Part shown: positions 23,375-32,252 of the stretch, piece by piece
How positions within the stretch are numbered: the first letter of the stretch is position 1
Layout of the letters: every line of letters starts with the position of its first letter
Source: Fen-1273 sp963837815
GTDB taxonomy: Bacteria > Bacteroidota > Ignavibacteria > UBA10030 > UBA6906
Direction: 5' to 3'
Assembly: GCA_963837815.1 (NCBI GenBank)
Contig: CAWIOS010000009.1
Location: 124,001-188,000, forward strand
Length of the DNA: 64,000 bases
Position numbers and translations under genes: made by a program
Notes under the pieces: generated by a model
Told to the model about the DNA's origin: nothing
Seen by the model: the letters and a program-made list of their open reading frames with translations, nothing else
The model's database searches: none

Positions 23375-24313
23375 CTACGCCGGGAGAGTTTCCTCCTCTC
23401 GCACCGGTGCATTCAGGGCCTCGACGACCTTCATGGCGATCTCGACCCCGACGCGGTCCTGTGCCTCGCGCGTCGATGCCCCGATGTGCGGGGACACGGA
23501 AACCCGGGGATGATTGATAAGGTCGAATTCCTCGGGAGTCGGGGGCTCGTGTTCGAAAACGTCCATCCCCGCGTACAGGACGCGGCGGCTGTTTAATGCT
23601 TCGAGAAGGTCCTTCTCGACGACGACCCCGCCCCGCGCGCAGTTGATAAGGATCACCCCGTCCTTCATTTTGTCGAAATCCGCCTTCGCGATCACCGGCC
23701 CGCGTGCCTTCTCAAAAGGAACGTGGAGCGTGATGTAATCCGCAACCCTGAGAAGTTCGTCCTTGCTCACGAGCCGCACGTTGAGATCGGTGGACGTGAC
23801 CCAGGGGTCGTGCGCGACAACGGTCATCATGAGTCCGAGCGCCCTGCGGGCCACCTCGCGGCCGATGTTGCCGAGCCCGATGATGCCGAGCGTCTTGCCC
23901 GTGACCTCGATCCCCCCGCTGAACTCCTTCTTGGGCCACTCCTTCCTGCGCATCGAGATGTTGCTCATCGGGAGGAATCGGCCGAGTGACATCAGGTGGG
24001 CGATCGTCAGCTCCGCGACGGAGATGGACGAGGCCTTGGGCGTGTTGAGAACGGTGATTCCCTTCGCCTTCGCATGGGCGACGTCGATATTGTCGAGCCC
24101 GACGCCCCCGCGGGCGATGACCTTCAGCCTGGTTCCCGCATCGATGACCTCTTTTGTCACTTTTGTCGCGGAACGGACGATGATCGCGTCAAAGTCCCCG
24201 ATCGCTTCCACGAGTTCGTCCGGCTTCAGCGTCTTCTGCGTCAGCTCGAACCCCTCCCTGAGGAGGATGTCCGCGCCCGTCTTCTCGATCCCGTCGGTGA
24301 TGAGAATGCGCAT
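23375..24313 (-). CDS. serA: D-3-phosphoglycerate dehydrogenase (short form)
   Basis: A 312-residue D-2-hydroxyacid dehydrogenase. The NAD motif is GIIGLGNIGREVA near 145-157. Catalytic Arg lies in NCARGG, Glu in FEHEPP, and His in SPHIGAS. There is no C-terminal ACT domain, so serine feedback through that module is absent. The enzyme oxidises 3-phosphoglycerate to 3-phosphohydroxypyruvate, the first step to serine. It sits between a class V aminotransferase and DUF1015 with short gaps, in what looks like one operon. Confidence 0.9.
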   Translation of the reverse strand: MRILITDGIEKTGADILLREGFELTQKTLKPDELVEAIGDFDAIIVRSATKVTKEVIDAGTRLKVIARGGVGLDNIDVAHAKAKGITVLNTPKASSISVAELTIAHLMSLGRFLPMSNISMRRKEWPKKEFSGGIEVTGKTLGIIGLGNIGREVARRALGLMMTVVAHDPWVTSTDLNVRLVSKDELLRVADYITLHVPFEKARGPVIAKADFDKMKDGVILINCARGGVVVEKDLLEALNSRRVLYAGMDVFEHEPPTPEEFDLINHPRVSVSPHIGASTREAQDRVGVEIAMKVVEALNAPVREEETLPA

Positions 24314-24324
24314 GGTCGTGGCTC

Positions 24325-25401
24325 CTAGTGAAGTTGCGGAAGGATCCTGTCGATTGCGGAAGTGACTTCCCTGACGTCCGCCATCGTGAGCTCGCCCATG
24401 TGGGCGATGCGGAACGTCTTTTCTTTCAGATCCCCGTAGCCGTTGGAAATCTGCATCCCTACCTTCCCGAGCGCGTCGTTCAGCGCCTTCACGGAGAAGC
24501 CGGTCTTGTTCGTGATCGTCGTCAGCGTGACGGAGGCGTGTCGTTCCTCGGGGTAGAGTGCGAAGTTCTTCTTTGCCCAGGCCCGCGTATACTGCGCCAT
24601 TTCCAGGTGCCGCGCGTAGCGTTGTTCGAGCCCCTCCGCCAGTATCCTGTCGAGCTGGAAATTCATCGCGAACATGTGGGAAAGGGAGGGGGTCGCCGAG
24701 TACTGGTAGTCCTTCGACTCGACGTACTTATAGAGCTCCAGGAGGTCGAGATACCAGCCGCGGTACTTCACCTGCTTGCCGTGTTCGAGCGCGCGCTTGC
24801 TCACCGAGGCGATTGCCATGCCGGGGGGGAGCGCCAGCGCCTTCTGCGTGGAGGTAATGCACACGTCCACGCCGAGCGCGTCCACGTCGATCTTCGTCCC
24901 GGCCATCGAGCTCACCGTGTCCAGGAGCCAGATCACGTCAGGATATTTCTTTTTGACCTCGGCGATCTCCTCCACCGGGTTCATGATCCCGGTGCTCGTC
25001 TCGTTGTGCGTGACGGTCATGACGTCGTACTTTCCCGTCGAGAGGTATTTCTCGACGTCGGCGGCCGTCGTCGGGTGTCCCCACTCCGCCTCGTGCTTGT
25101 CCGCGGGGACGTTGTTTGCCTCCGCCATCTTGAACCAGCGGTTGCCGAATGCGCCCACGGAGAACACGATTGCGCGCTTCGCGGTGAACGACCGTATCGA
25201 TCCTTCCATGAGTCCCGACCCGGAGCTCGTGGAGAGAACGATCGGGTTCTGCGTGTACATGACCTTGCGCAGTTTTTCACTGATTTCCCGCTGCAGATTT
25301 GATGCGTCCTTTGACCGGTGCCCGATCATGGGCGTGGCCATTTTTGCGAGAACTTCGGGTGCGACTTCTGTCGGTCCGGGGATAAACAGTTTTTTGTGCA
25401 T
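24325..25401 (-). CDS. Class V aminotransferase, probably the phosphoserine/serine-pyruvate type
   Basis: A 358-residue PLP enzyme of the alanine-glyoxylate / serine-pyruvate aminotransferase group. It begins KLFIPGPTEV, binds PLP through Lys near 186 in TSTQKAL, and has the conserved GHRSKD and STSSGSG segments. Because serA follows 11 bases later, it probably transaminates 3-phosphohydroxypyruvate to phosphoserine, replacing a classical SerC, as proposed for related operons. Serine-glyoxylate or alanine-glyoxylate activity is the main alternative. Confidence 0.82.
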   Translation of the reverse strand: MHKKLFIPGPTEVAPEVLAKMATPMIGHRSKDASNLQREISEKLRKVMYTQNPIVLSTSSGSGLMEGSIRSFTAKRAIVFSVGAFGNRWFKMAEANNVPADKHEAEWGHPTTAADVEKYLSTGKYDVMTVTHNETSTGIMNPVEEIAEVKKKYPDVIWLLDTVSSMAGTKIDVDALGVDVCITSTQKALALPPGMAIASVSKRALEHGKQVKYRGWYLDLLELYKYVESKDYQYSATPSLSHMFAMNFQLDRILAEGLEQRYARHLEMAQYTRAWAKKNFALYPEERHASVTLTTITNKTGFSVKALNDALGKVGMQISNGYGDLKEKTFRIAHMGELTMADVREVTSAIDRILPQLH

Positions 25402-25487
25402 TGTGGCCTCGTGAATTTTAACTGACGGAGGGTCGTTGAAAGGAACTTGGGCGGCGCAGAACGGAGGCGCTGTTCTGTCTCTTTAAT

Positions 25488-25515
25488 ATAGTAAAACTTT
25501 TCGTCTGAAAAGCAA
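25488..25515 (-). promoter_or_regulatory. Promoter of the aminotransferase-serA-DUF1015 operon
   Basis: Reverse strand TTGCTT (25515-25510), 16 bases, TACTAT (25493-25488). TATATT at 25490-25485 gives an alternative -10 box with a 19-base spacer. Confidence 0.45.
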
Positions 25516-25597
25516 CGTGCCCGCCGGGACGGCGGCGGCGGTGGAATCTCGCCGGTGGAAATTCAGTCGTTCGTAACGAAAAGTTAACACCTTCTTC

Positions 25598-25626
25598 TTG
25601 CATTTGAGATTTCCGCTGTGTATGTT
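25598..25626 (+). promoter_or_regulatory. Promoter upstream of the TonB-dependent receptor
   Basis: TTGCAT (25598-25603), 17 bases, TATGTT (25621-25626). It is about 195 bases upstream of the receptor ATG. Confidence 0.45.
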
Positions 25627-25770
25627 CTCGCACCGCTCATCTGAATGTTGTACAATCCGATTGCGGGCGGCACTTCCCGTGCCGCACTTCCGGGGGACTT
25701 TTCAAAGCTTACGCTCATCGTTTCAATCCGTTCTCTTCGCGTGAACAATTCCACTCCGTAAGGCTGGCCT

Positions 25771-25790
25771 GCGTCAATTTGCGTCAAATT
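25771..25790 (+). repeat. Tandem 10-base repeat near the receptor start
   Basis: GCGTCAATTT (25771-25780) is followed directly by GCGTCAAATT (25781-25790). One helical turn apart, the two copies could be a regulator site in the receptor leader; this is a guess. Confidence 0.4.
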
Positions 25791-25826
25791 CCATCAGTAT
25801 CTACACACCATCTCGAGGAGGTACAC

Positions 25827-28800
25827 ATGATCCGAACAGGTACAACTTGGAAGGTGGCGGCAGCGATCGCGATGATCGCCGCCGCGACATCTTCGATGTT
25901 TGCACAGGGCATCACGACCGGCGCCATCGCCGGCAAAGTCATCGGCGCGAAAGGAGAGGAGATCGCGGGAGCGAACGTCGTTGCCGTCCACATCGCAAGT
26001 AACACGACGTACGGGACGAGCAGCCGCGAGAACGGCCGGTTCGTCATCCCCAACGTCCGCGTCGGCGGCCCGTACACGGTTACCGTCTCCATCATCGGGT
26101 ATAAGAAAGTCGCTGTGGAAAAGGTCTTCACGATCGTTTCCCAGACGACGGAAGTTGATTTCACGCTCACCGAGGAGGCCGTGCAGACCTCCGAGATCGT
26201 CACTACGGGCGAACGGCAGTCGGTCCTGAATCCTTCACGGACCGGCGCCGCGACGAACATCGACAAGGTGACATTCGGGCTTCTGCCGACGATTTCCGGC
26301 AAGTTTCAGGACTTCGTCCGCCTGACCCCCGAGTCACGCTCCAATACAAGCTACGGCGGCGACTCGTACATCGGCCAGGACAGCCGGTACAACAACACGA
26401 CGGTCGATGGCGCGTATTTCAACAACTCGTTCGGGCTGATGGGGCAGGTAGGCGAGCGCACGGGCGTTGCGCCTATTTCCCTCGATGCAATCGAGCAGGT
26501 GCAGGTGAACATCGCTCCGTTCGACGTGCGCCAGGGGAACTTCGTCGGCGCGGCGATGAACGCCGTCACGAAGAGCGGAACGAACAACTGGACCGGGACG
26601 CTGATGTACGACAAGCGCAACCAGGACATGGTGGGCACACGCGCGTACGATTACACGTACAATCCGGGGACGTTCGATTACAACAAGTTCACGTTCAGCC
26701 TCGGCGGACCGATAATCAAAGACAAGCTCTTCTTCTTCGTCAACTACGAGGGGGACAAGACACAGCAGCCGGGAACGGTGTACACCGCCAATACCGGCAC
26801 CCAGGCAGCGACAGGCAACGTGACGAGGGTTCTCGCGAGCGACCTCGACGCGCTGTCGACGTTCCTCACGACGAAGTTCGGATACAATCCCGGACCGTAC
26901 CAGGGGTATAACTTCAACACGCCCGGGAAACGGTACCTGGCCAAGCTCGACTTCAACCTCGATGAGAGCAACAAGATCTCGGTTCGCTACAACCGCCTGG
27001 ATTCGCAGACGGATGTGCTCGTGTCGAATTCCAATTCACTCGGGTTCGGCAACCGCCGCGGCACCAACTTCGGCCTGAACTTTGCCGGATCGAACTACAC
27101 GATCGACGAGAACGACTATTCGTTCGTCGGCGAATGGAACTCGATCGTTTCGAGCGCCATGTACAACAACCTCATCGTCGGCTACAGCTACAGCGATGAA
27201 AGCCGCGGCGACCCCGGGCAGCTCTTCCCGTTCGTCGACATTCTGAACGCCGGCGCGGTGTACACGTCGTTCGGCACGGAACCCTTCACGCCGAACAACG
27301 AACTCCGCTATTCAAGCTGGCAGTTGCAGGACAACTTCACATGGGATCTCGGAACGGGCCACGTGCTCACATTCGGCGTCACGGGCGAAAAGTACCACTC
27401 GGAGAACGTCTTCTTCCCCGGTAAGCAGAGCGTGTACGTCTACAACTCGCTCTCGGATTTCTACACGGATGCGAACGCCTATCTCAACCACACGTCGTCC
27501 CCCGTTGCCCCGCGCGAGTTCCAGGTGCGGTACAACAACATCCCGGGACAGGTCAAACCGATCCAGCCTCTTGACGTGTACACCGAGGGAGCCTACGCAC
27601 AGGATGAGTACCAGGTGACAAGGGACCTGAAGGTGACCGGCGGCATCCGGTTCGACATCCCCAGCTTCGGCAACACCGGGTTCGACAACCCCAATGCCGA
27701 CGCACTGACGTTCATGGATGAAAACGGCAACCCGGTGCATTACAACAGCGCGAAGCTCCCCTCCGCGAAGCTTCTCCTCTCGCCGCGGCTGGGATTCAAC
27801 TACGACGTCTTCGGCGATCGCACAACACAGGTGCGCGGCGGAACCGGGATCTTTACAGGCAAGCCGGCATACGTCTGGATCTCGAACCAGATCGGCAACA
27901 CGGGCGTGCTTACCGGATTCCTTCAGGTGACCGACACGACACAGCTGAAGAACTACCACTTCAACCCGAACCCGGATGCGTACAAGCCGACGAACGTGAC
28001 AGGCGCGCCCGCGTCGACGTACGAGCTGGCGCTGACGGATCCCAACTACAAGTTCCCGCAGCAGTGGCGTTCGGACATCGCGGTGGACCAGCAGCTTCCC
28101 TTCGGTTTCATCGGCACCGGGGAATTCATTTACGGCCGTGAAATCAACGGCGAGTACTACATAAACGCGAATCAGACGGCGCCCAACTCTTCGTTTTCGG
28201 GTCCTGATGACCGGCCCCGGTGGGTCACCGTCACGCCGGGAGTGAACCCCACGAGGATCAACCAGAACGTGCAGGACGCGACAGTGATCAAGAACGAGAG
28301 CAACGGATACAACTGGAGCGTCGCGGCCTCGATCGAGCGTCCGCTCCTGGCGGGCATTTATGGAAAGGTCGGCTACAATTACGCCGTGGCGAAGAATACC
28401 GTCGATCCGGGCTCGATCGCGTTCGGATCGTGGAGCGCCAACCAGGTTCCGGGGAACCCGAACAACGCCCCGGTCGCGTACAGCCAGACGTCGCCGGGCA
28501 GCCGTGTCTTTGCCTCGGCGTCGTATACGTCGGACGGCGGCACCACGCTCACGCTCTTCTGGGATTCGTACTCGTACGGTAACGGGAGCTACACGGTGTC
28601 CGGCGATCTCAACGGGGACGGCAACTCCAGCAACGACCTGATCTACATCCCGCGCAACCAGTCGGAGATGAACTTCGTGCAGAACACGCAGTCCGGCGTC
28701 ACCGTCACCCCGGCGCAGCAGGCGGCGGCATGGGATGCCTACATCAACCAGGATCCCTACCTCAGCAAGCACCGTGGCCAGTATGCCGAACGCGATGGAG

Positions 28801-29132
28801 CGTTCCTGCCGATGGTGTCTCGCCTCGACATGAGCATCATCCAGGCGATCAAGTGGGTATCCCTGGAGAAGCCCCAGACGATCGAACTGCGGCTCGACAT
28901 TCTGAACGTCGGCAACCTCTTTGACAGGAAGATCGGTCAGGGGAGCCACTTCGTGAGCCTCCAGCCGCTGATCCTCCCGACAGCAGCGGAAGGCGGTCCC
29001 GTGAACGCGGCAGGCCAGCCCCAGTACAAGATGCGCGTCGTCAACGGCGCACTCATGAGCCACACGTTCGAATACAACTCGACGCTGTCTGACGTCTACA
29101 GCATCCAGTTCGGCGTCAAGTACTATTTCTAG
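25827..29132 (+). CDS. Oar-type TonB-dependent outer-membrane receptor
   Basis: A 1101-residue outer-membrane protein. A signal peptide (about 1-26) is followed by a carboxypeptidase-regulatory-like beta sandwich (about 28-115: TGAIAGKVIGAKGEEIAGANV), a plug region (about 120-260, with FDVRQGNFVGAAMNAVTKSG) and a 22-strand-type barrel rich in Tyr, Asn and Gly that ends in FGVKYYF. This is the Oar/TonB-receptor-with-CarboxypepD-reg layout common in Bacteroidota, Acidobacteriota and Myxococcota. The ligand is unknown; no SusD partner is adjacent. The ATG at 25827 follows GAGGAGG by five bases. A strong terminator follows the gene. Confidence 0.85.
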   Translation: MIRTGTTWKVAAAIAMIAAATSSMFAQGITTGAIAGKVIGAKGEEIAGANVVAVHIASNTTYGTSSRENGRFVIPNVRVGGPYTVTVSIIGYKKVAVEKVFTIVSQTTEVDFTLTEEAVQTSEIVTTGERQSVLNPSRTGAATNIDKVTFGLLPTISGKFQDFVRLTPESRSNTSYGGDSYIGQDSRYNNTTVDGAYFNNSFGLMGQVGERTGVAPISLDAIEQVQVNIAPFDVRQGNFVGAAMNAVTKSGTNNWTGTLMYDKRNQDMVGTRAYDYTYNPGTFDYNKFTFSLGGPIIKDKLFFFVNYEGDKTQQPGTVYTANTGTQAATGNVTRVLASDLDALSTFLTTKFGYNPGPYQGYNFNTPGKRYLAKLDFNLDESNKISVRYNRLDSQTDVLVSNSNSLGFGNRRGTNFGLNFAGSNYTIDENDYSFVGEWNSIVSSAMYNNLIVGYSYSDESRGDPGQLFPFVDILNAGAVYTSFGTEPFTPNNELRYSSWQLQDNFTWDLGTGHVLTFGVTGEKYHSENVFFPGKQSVYVYNSLSDFYTDANAYLNHTSSPVAPREFQVRYNNIPGQVKPIQPLDVYTEGAYAQDEYQVTRDLKVTGGIRFDIPSFGNTGFDNPNADALTFMDENGNPVHYNSAKLPSAKLLLSPRLGFNYDVFGDRTTQVRGGTGIFTGKPAYVWISNQIGNTGVLTGFLQVTDTTQLKNYHFNPNPDAYKPTNVTGAPASTYELALTDPNYKFPQQWRSDIAVDQQLPFGFIGTGEFIYGREINGEYYINANQTAPNSSFSGPDDRPRWVTVTPGVNPTRINQNVQDATVIKNESNGYNWSVAASIERPLLAGIYGKVGYNYAVAKNTVDPGSIAFGSWSANQVPGNPNNAPVAYSQTSPGSRVFASASYTSDGGTTLTLFWDSYSYGNGSYTVSGDLNGDGNSSNDLIYIPRNQSEMNFVQNTQSGVTVTPAQQAAAWDAYINQDPYLSKHRGQYAERDGAFLPMVSRLDMSIIQAIKWVSLEKPQTIELRLDILNVGNLFDRKIGQGSHFVSLQPLILPTAAEGGPVNAAGQPQYKMRVVNGALMSHTFEYNSTLSDVYSIQFGVKYYF

Positions 29133-29156
29133 GTTCGTGTTCCGGAAGTGTTGGTA

Positions 29157-29195
29157 ACGGGGTCCCGCGGTTTTCACGCGGGACTCCGTTTTCTT
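29157..29195 (+). terminator. Factor-independent terminator of the TonB receptor gene
   Basis: A 13-pair stem (29157-29169 with 29177-29189, one G-T pair) closes a seven-base loop and is followed by TTTTCTT. It lies 25 bases after the stop codon. Confidence 0.85.
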
Positions 29196-29214
29196 GGGAG
29201 GGTCGTATCCGAAA

Positions 29215-29285
29215 GGCGCCGAAGGTCGAAGATGACGTGGCGCCGCAGGCGCAATGTGCTCGAAGATGGCGCCGAAGGCGCCACG
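29215..29285. repeat. REP-like GGCGCC repeat cluster between convergent genes
   Basis: Three copies of GGCGCCG[A/C]AGG start at 29215, 29239 and 29268, with TCGAAGATG between them at 29226 and 29260. The last copy makes a perfect hairpin TGGCGCC-GAA-GGCGCCA (29267-29283), and CGTGGCGCC (29236-29244) can also pair with GGCGCCACG (29277-29285). It lies between the receptor terminator and the end of ppk. The form is that of a REP/BIME element. Confidence 0.5.
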
Positions 29286-29291
29286 CCACGG

Positions 29292-31565
29292 TCAGTTTTC
29301 CTGCGGCGCTTCCCGGGGAACGGGGGGTTTCGGCGTGTTTGTACGGATCCGCGAGCGGAGTATGAGCTGCTGGCTGTCCGGCCTCTCCGGGACGGGCGCC
29401 TCGGCGCGCATGTAGGCGCCGTCCGGGCCCAGCAGCCGCGCGCGGCTCCTGTCTGCGAGCGCGGTGACGAGAACCTCCTTCATTATCGCCCCGGTCAGCG
29501 CCTGGTCTTCGACCGGGAAGACGAGCTCGACCCGGTGGTCAAGATTCCGCCCCATGAGGTCAGCGCTCCCGAGGTAGACCTCGGGCGCCCCGCCGTTTGC
29601 GAAATAGAAGACCCGGCTGTGCTCCAGGAAACGTCCGACGATGCTGACGACCCGGATGTTCTCGCTCATTCCCTTCTTCCCCGGCCTCAGGCAGCAGATT
29701 CCCCTCACGATGAGGTCGATGCTTACCCCCGCGCGGGAGGCCTCGTACAGTTTCTCGATCATCGCGGTGTCCGTCAGCGAGTTCATCTTGAAGACGAGCT
29801 GCGCATGCTCGCCGGCCTTTGCGCGGCCGATCTCCCTGTCGATGAGCGCGGTGAGCCGTTCCCGGAGGTTCACGGGGGCGACCGCGAGCTTCTTGTACGT
29901 GTCCCTGTTGGAATACCCGGTGAGGAAATTGAACACCTCCACCGCGTCCGCGGTGATGTCTTCCCTGCAGGTGAAGAGGCTCAGGTCCGTGTAGATCCTC
30001 GCCGTGACGGGATTGTAGTTCCCCGTCCCGAGGTGGACGTACCTGCGGATCGCATCCTGTTCCCGCCTGACGACGAGCGCCATTTTTGCGTGCGTCTTCA
30101 GACCGACGAGTCCGTACACGACGTGTATCCCGGACCGCTCGAGCTGCTTCGCCCACCCGATGTTGTTCTCCTCGTCGAATCGCGCCTTCAGTTCCACGAG
30201 GACCGCCACCTGTTTCCCGTTCTCGGCCGCCTCGATGAACAGGGGGACGAGGGGGGATTCCTTCCCGATCCTGTAGAGCGTCTGCTTTATGGCGAGGACG
30301 TTCGGGTCCCGCGCCGCGGAACGGATGAACTGGACGACGGGGGCGAACGAGTCGTAGGGGTGATGAAGGATGATGTCCCCTTTCCGTATCGCGGCGAATA
30401 TGTCGTCGTCTTCCTCGTCGCCGATGGGGGACGCCGCGTGGAAGGGCGGGTCTTTCAGGTCGGGACGGGAAACCTTCATGAGTGCCGCAAGGTGGCTGAG
30501 CCCGAGCGGGGGACGAAGCCTGTACACCTCGTGGGGGGTGACTTCAAGGTTTTCGACGAGTATGTCCTTGATCCGGTCCGGCATCGTGTCCTGCACCCCC
30601 ACGCGCACGACCGACCCGAACCTCCGCATGCGTATCGATTCTTCGATCGAACGGATGAGGTCTTCCGCTTCGTCTTCCTGTATCTCGATGTCCGCGTTCC
30701 GGGTCACGCGGAATGCGTATGATTCAACGACGTCCATGCCGGGGAAAAGCATCCCCAGGTTTGCCGAGATGAGATCTTCAATCCAGACGAACCGGAATGT
30801 CGTGCCGTCCCCCCCGGGGATCCGGACGAGCCTGGAGAGGACGTCGGGGACCTTGACGCGCGCGAAGCGCTCGACCCCCTCGGGGGTGCGGACGACGACG
30901 GCGAGGCTCAGGCTCAGGTTGGAGATGTACGGGAAAGGGTGTCCGGGATCGAACGCCAGAGGCGTCAGGACGGGGTAGATCTCCCGCGCGAAAAGATCCT
31001 TGAGCGACGAGCGCTCCGCCTCCGTCAGCGCGGGCATCGTGAGAAGCGTGATCCCCGCGGCCCCCAGCGCCGGGAGAAGGTCGTCATGGAAACAGGCGGC
31101 CATGTCCCTGATCATCCGCTCGACACGGTCGTGTATCGCCTGGAGCTGCTGCAGCGGAGTCCTCCCGTCCGGCGTCGTCTCCGCGACGCCCGCGAGCACC
31201 TGCTCCCGGATCGCGGCGACGCGGATCATGAAGAATTCATCGAGGTTGGAACTCACGATGGAGAGGAACTTGACCCGCTCGAGAAGCGGGTGCCTCCTGT
31301 CACGCGATTCCTCGAGGACGCGCTCGTTGAATTCGAGCCAACTCAGTTCCCGGTTGATGAAGAGTGAGGGATCGAGGCCGTTGGGATCCTTCCTTGCGCC
31401 GATGTCCGCCGGCGTCCCCGCCCCGTTCTTGCGCCTGAGCCGGGCCGCCCGCGGGCGCCTCGCACCCCCGTCCGTCCGCCCTGCCGGGGGGGTCTGCGCC
31501 TCGTCGACGCTCTCTTTCTTCCCTCCCCCGCGGGGTCCGGGTATGTCGTTCGCGTCAGGAGCCAT
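29292..31565 (-). CDS. ppk1: Polyphosphate kinase 1
   Basis: A 757-residue enzyme that reversibly makes polyphosphate from ATP. The N domain begins at FINRELSWLEFNERVLEE near residue 70, after a charged, probably disordered extension. The active-site histidine lies near 490 in VGLKTHAKMAL and the second phospholipase-D-like repeat holds SRVFYFANGG and YLGSADLMGRN. The ATG at 31565 was chosen over the GTG at 31571 because the -10 box ends eight bases upstream of it. Confidence 0.93.
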   Translation of the reverse strand: MAPDANDIPGPRGGGKKESVDEAQTPPAGRTDGGARRPRAARLRRKNGAGTPADIGARKDPNGLDPSLFINRELSWLEFNERVLEESRDRRHPLLERVKFLSIVSSNLDEFFMIRVAAIREQVLAGVAETTPDGRTPLQQLQAIHDRVERMIRDMAACFHDDLLPALGAAGITLLTMPALTEAERSSLKDLFAREIYPVLTPLAFDPGHPFPYISNLSLSLAVVVRTPEGVERFARVKVPDVLSRLVRIPGGDGTTFRFVWIEDLISANLGMLFPGMDVVESYAFRVTRNADIEIQEDEAEDLIRSIEESIRMRRFGSVVRVGVQDTMPDRIKDILVENLEVTPHEVYRLRPPLGLSHLAALMKVSRPDLKDPPFHAASPIGDEEDDDIFAAIRKGDIILHHPYDSFAPVVQFIRSAARDPNVLAIKQTLYRIGKESPLVPLFIEAAENGKQVAVLVELKARFDEENNIGWAKQLERSGIHVVYGLVGLKTHAKMALVVRREQDAIRRYVHLGTGNYNPVTARIYTDLSLFTCREDITADAVEVFNFLTGYSNRDTYKKLAVAPVNLRERLTALIDREIGRAKAGEHAQLVFKMNSLTDTAMIEKLYEASRAGVSIDLIVRGICCLRPGKKGMSENIRVVSIVGRFLEHSRVFYFANGGAPEVYLGSADLMGRNLDHRVELVFPVEDQALTGAIMKEVLVTALADRSRARLLGPDGAYMRAEAPVPERPDSQQLILRSRIRTNTPKPPVPREAPQEN

Positions 31566-31573
31566 CGTCACAC

Positions 31574-31603
31574 AGTATAAAAAACATCCCCCTCAATAGG
31601 AAA
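31574..31603 (-). promoter_or_regulatory. Promoter of ppk1, apparently leaderless
   Basis: Reverse strand TATACT (31579-31574) with a weak -35 box TTTCCT (31603-31598) 18 bases upstream. Eight bases separate the -10 box from the ATG at 31565. Confidence 0.45.
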
Positions 31604-31649
31604 GATCCCGCTGAAATTCAAGTTACGAAATTGTGAACCTGCCCGATTC

Positions 31650-31678
31650 TTGACAATTGCGGGGATTCCTTGTACTTT
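31650..31678 (+). promoter_or_regulatory. Promoter of the STAS-domain gene
   Basis: TTGACA (31650-31655), 17 bases, TACTTT (31673-31678) followed by G. GAAGGAG precedes the ATG at 31709. Confidence 0.65.
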
Positions 31679-31708
31679 GCCTCACACTCGACAGCCGAAG
31701 GAGCCGCC

Positions 31709-32050
31709 ATGGGAATCAGGACAAGTTCACTCGACAACGGAATTGGTCTCATCGAGGCGAAGGGGTCCCTTGTGGGAGGTGATGAGACGCTCGAACTGCG
31801 GCAGGCGGTCGCCGGCTTCCTGGAACGCGAATACAGCAAGCTCCTTATCGACCTGGGAGGCGTCACGTACATCAACAGCACCGCGATCGGCGTCCTCGTT
31901 TCCGCGCACGCCAGCTACGCGAAGAAGGGGTGGCACATCAAGCTGTGCGGCATGAACAAGAACATCACGAATATCTTCGTCATTACGAAGCTGACGCTCG
32001 TCTTCGACGTGTACGATACGAAGGACGAGGCGGTCAAAAGCTTCGCGTAA
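31709..32050 (+). CDS. STAS-domain anti-sigma-factor antagonist
   Basis: A 113-residue single STAS domain of the SpoIIAA/RsbV type. The phosphorylatable Ser57 lies in INSTAIGVL, the family position. Such proteins bind or release an anti-sigma or other partner-switch kinase depending on Ser phosphorylation. No serine kinase or phosphatase gene is adjacent, so the partner is elsewhere. It has its own strong promoter and is separated by about 200 bases from the cyclase gene downstream. Confidence 0.85.
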   Translation: MGIRTSSLDNGIGLIEAKGSLVGGDETLELRQAVAGFLEREYSKLLIDLGGVTYINSTAIGVLVSAHASYAKKGWHIKLCGMNKNITNIFVITKLTLVFDVYDTKDEAVKSFA

Positions 32051-32106
32051 CCCTTCGGCTCTCCGCATGCACGGGCGCGTCCGGACCCCCTCCCGCCCTC
32101 CGATGC

Positions 32107-32135
32107 TTGCTTCTGACCCCCACGGACGATATATT
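32107..32135 (+). promoter_or_regulatory. Promoter of the cyclase/ATPase gene
   Basis: TTGCTT (32107-32112), 17 bases, TATATT (32130-32135). It leaves a leader of about 110 bases before the ATG at 32253. Confidence 0.55.
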
Positions 32136-32197
32136 GTGACCGTTGAACTGTACACCGACTGCCGCAAACCCGCGGAGTGCGAACTGGTGCGGCGCCG

Positions 32198-32231
32198 GGG
32201 CTGTCGGACCGGGAGGCAGCAGTGACAGCCC
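32198..32231 (+). other. Stem-loop in the leader of the cyclase gene
   Basis: GGGCTGTC (32198-32205) and GACAGCCC (32224-32231) are perfect inverted arms around an 18-base loop, 21 bases before the start codon. No T-run follows. A role in translation control is possible, since the start has no clear ribosome site. Confidence 0.4.
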
Positions 32232-32252
32232 GCTCTCTATTATGAGATTCAC

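Larger units (their letters stand above)
25402..25826. other. 425-base intergenic region with divergent promoters
   Basis: This AT-richer stretch has no credible gene. It carries a reverse promoter for the aminotransferase operon (25488-25515), a forward promoter (25598-25626), an 11-base palindrome TTCGT-A-ACGAA at 25570-25580 just before the forward -35 box, inverted arms CTTTTC/GAAAAG across 25497-25512, and tandem 10-base repeats at 25771-25790. The forward promoter leaves a leader of almost 200 bases before the TonB receptor gene. Confidence 0.6.

Noticed and set aside
32150..32235. Riboswitch (c-di-GMP or cobalamin type) in the cyclase leader
   Set aside because: A short GCAAACC stretch and a stem are present, but the conserved cores of these classes are not.
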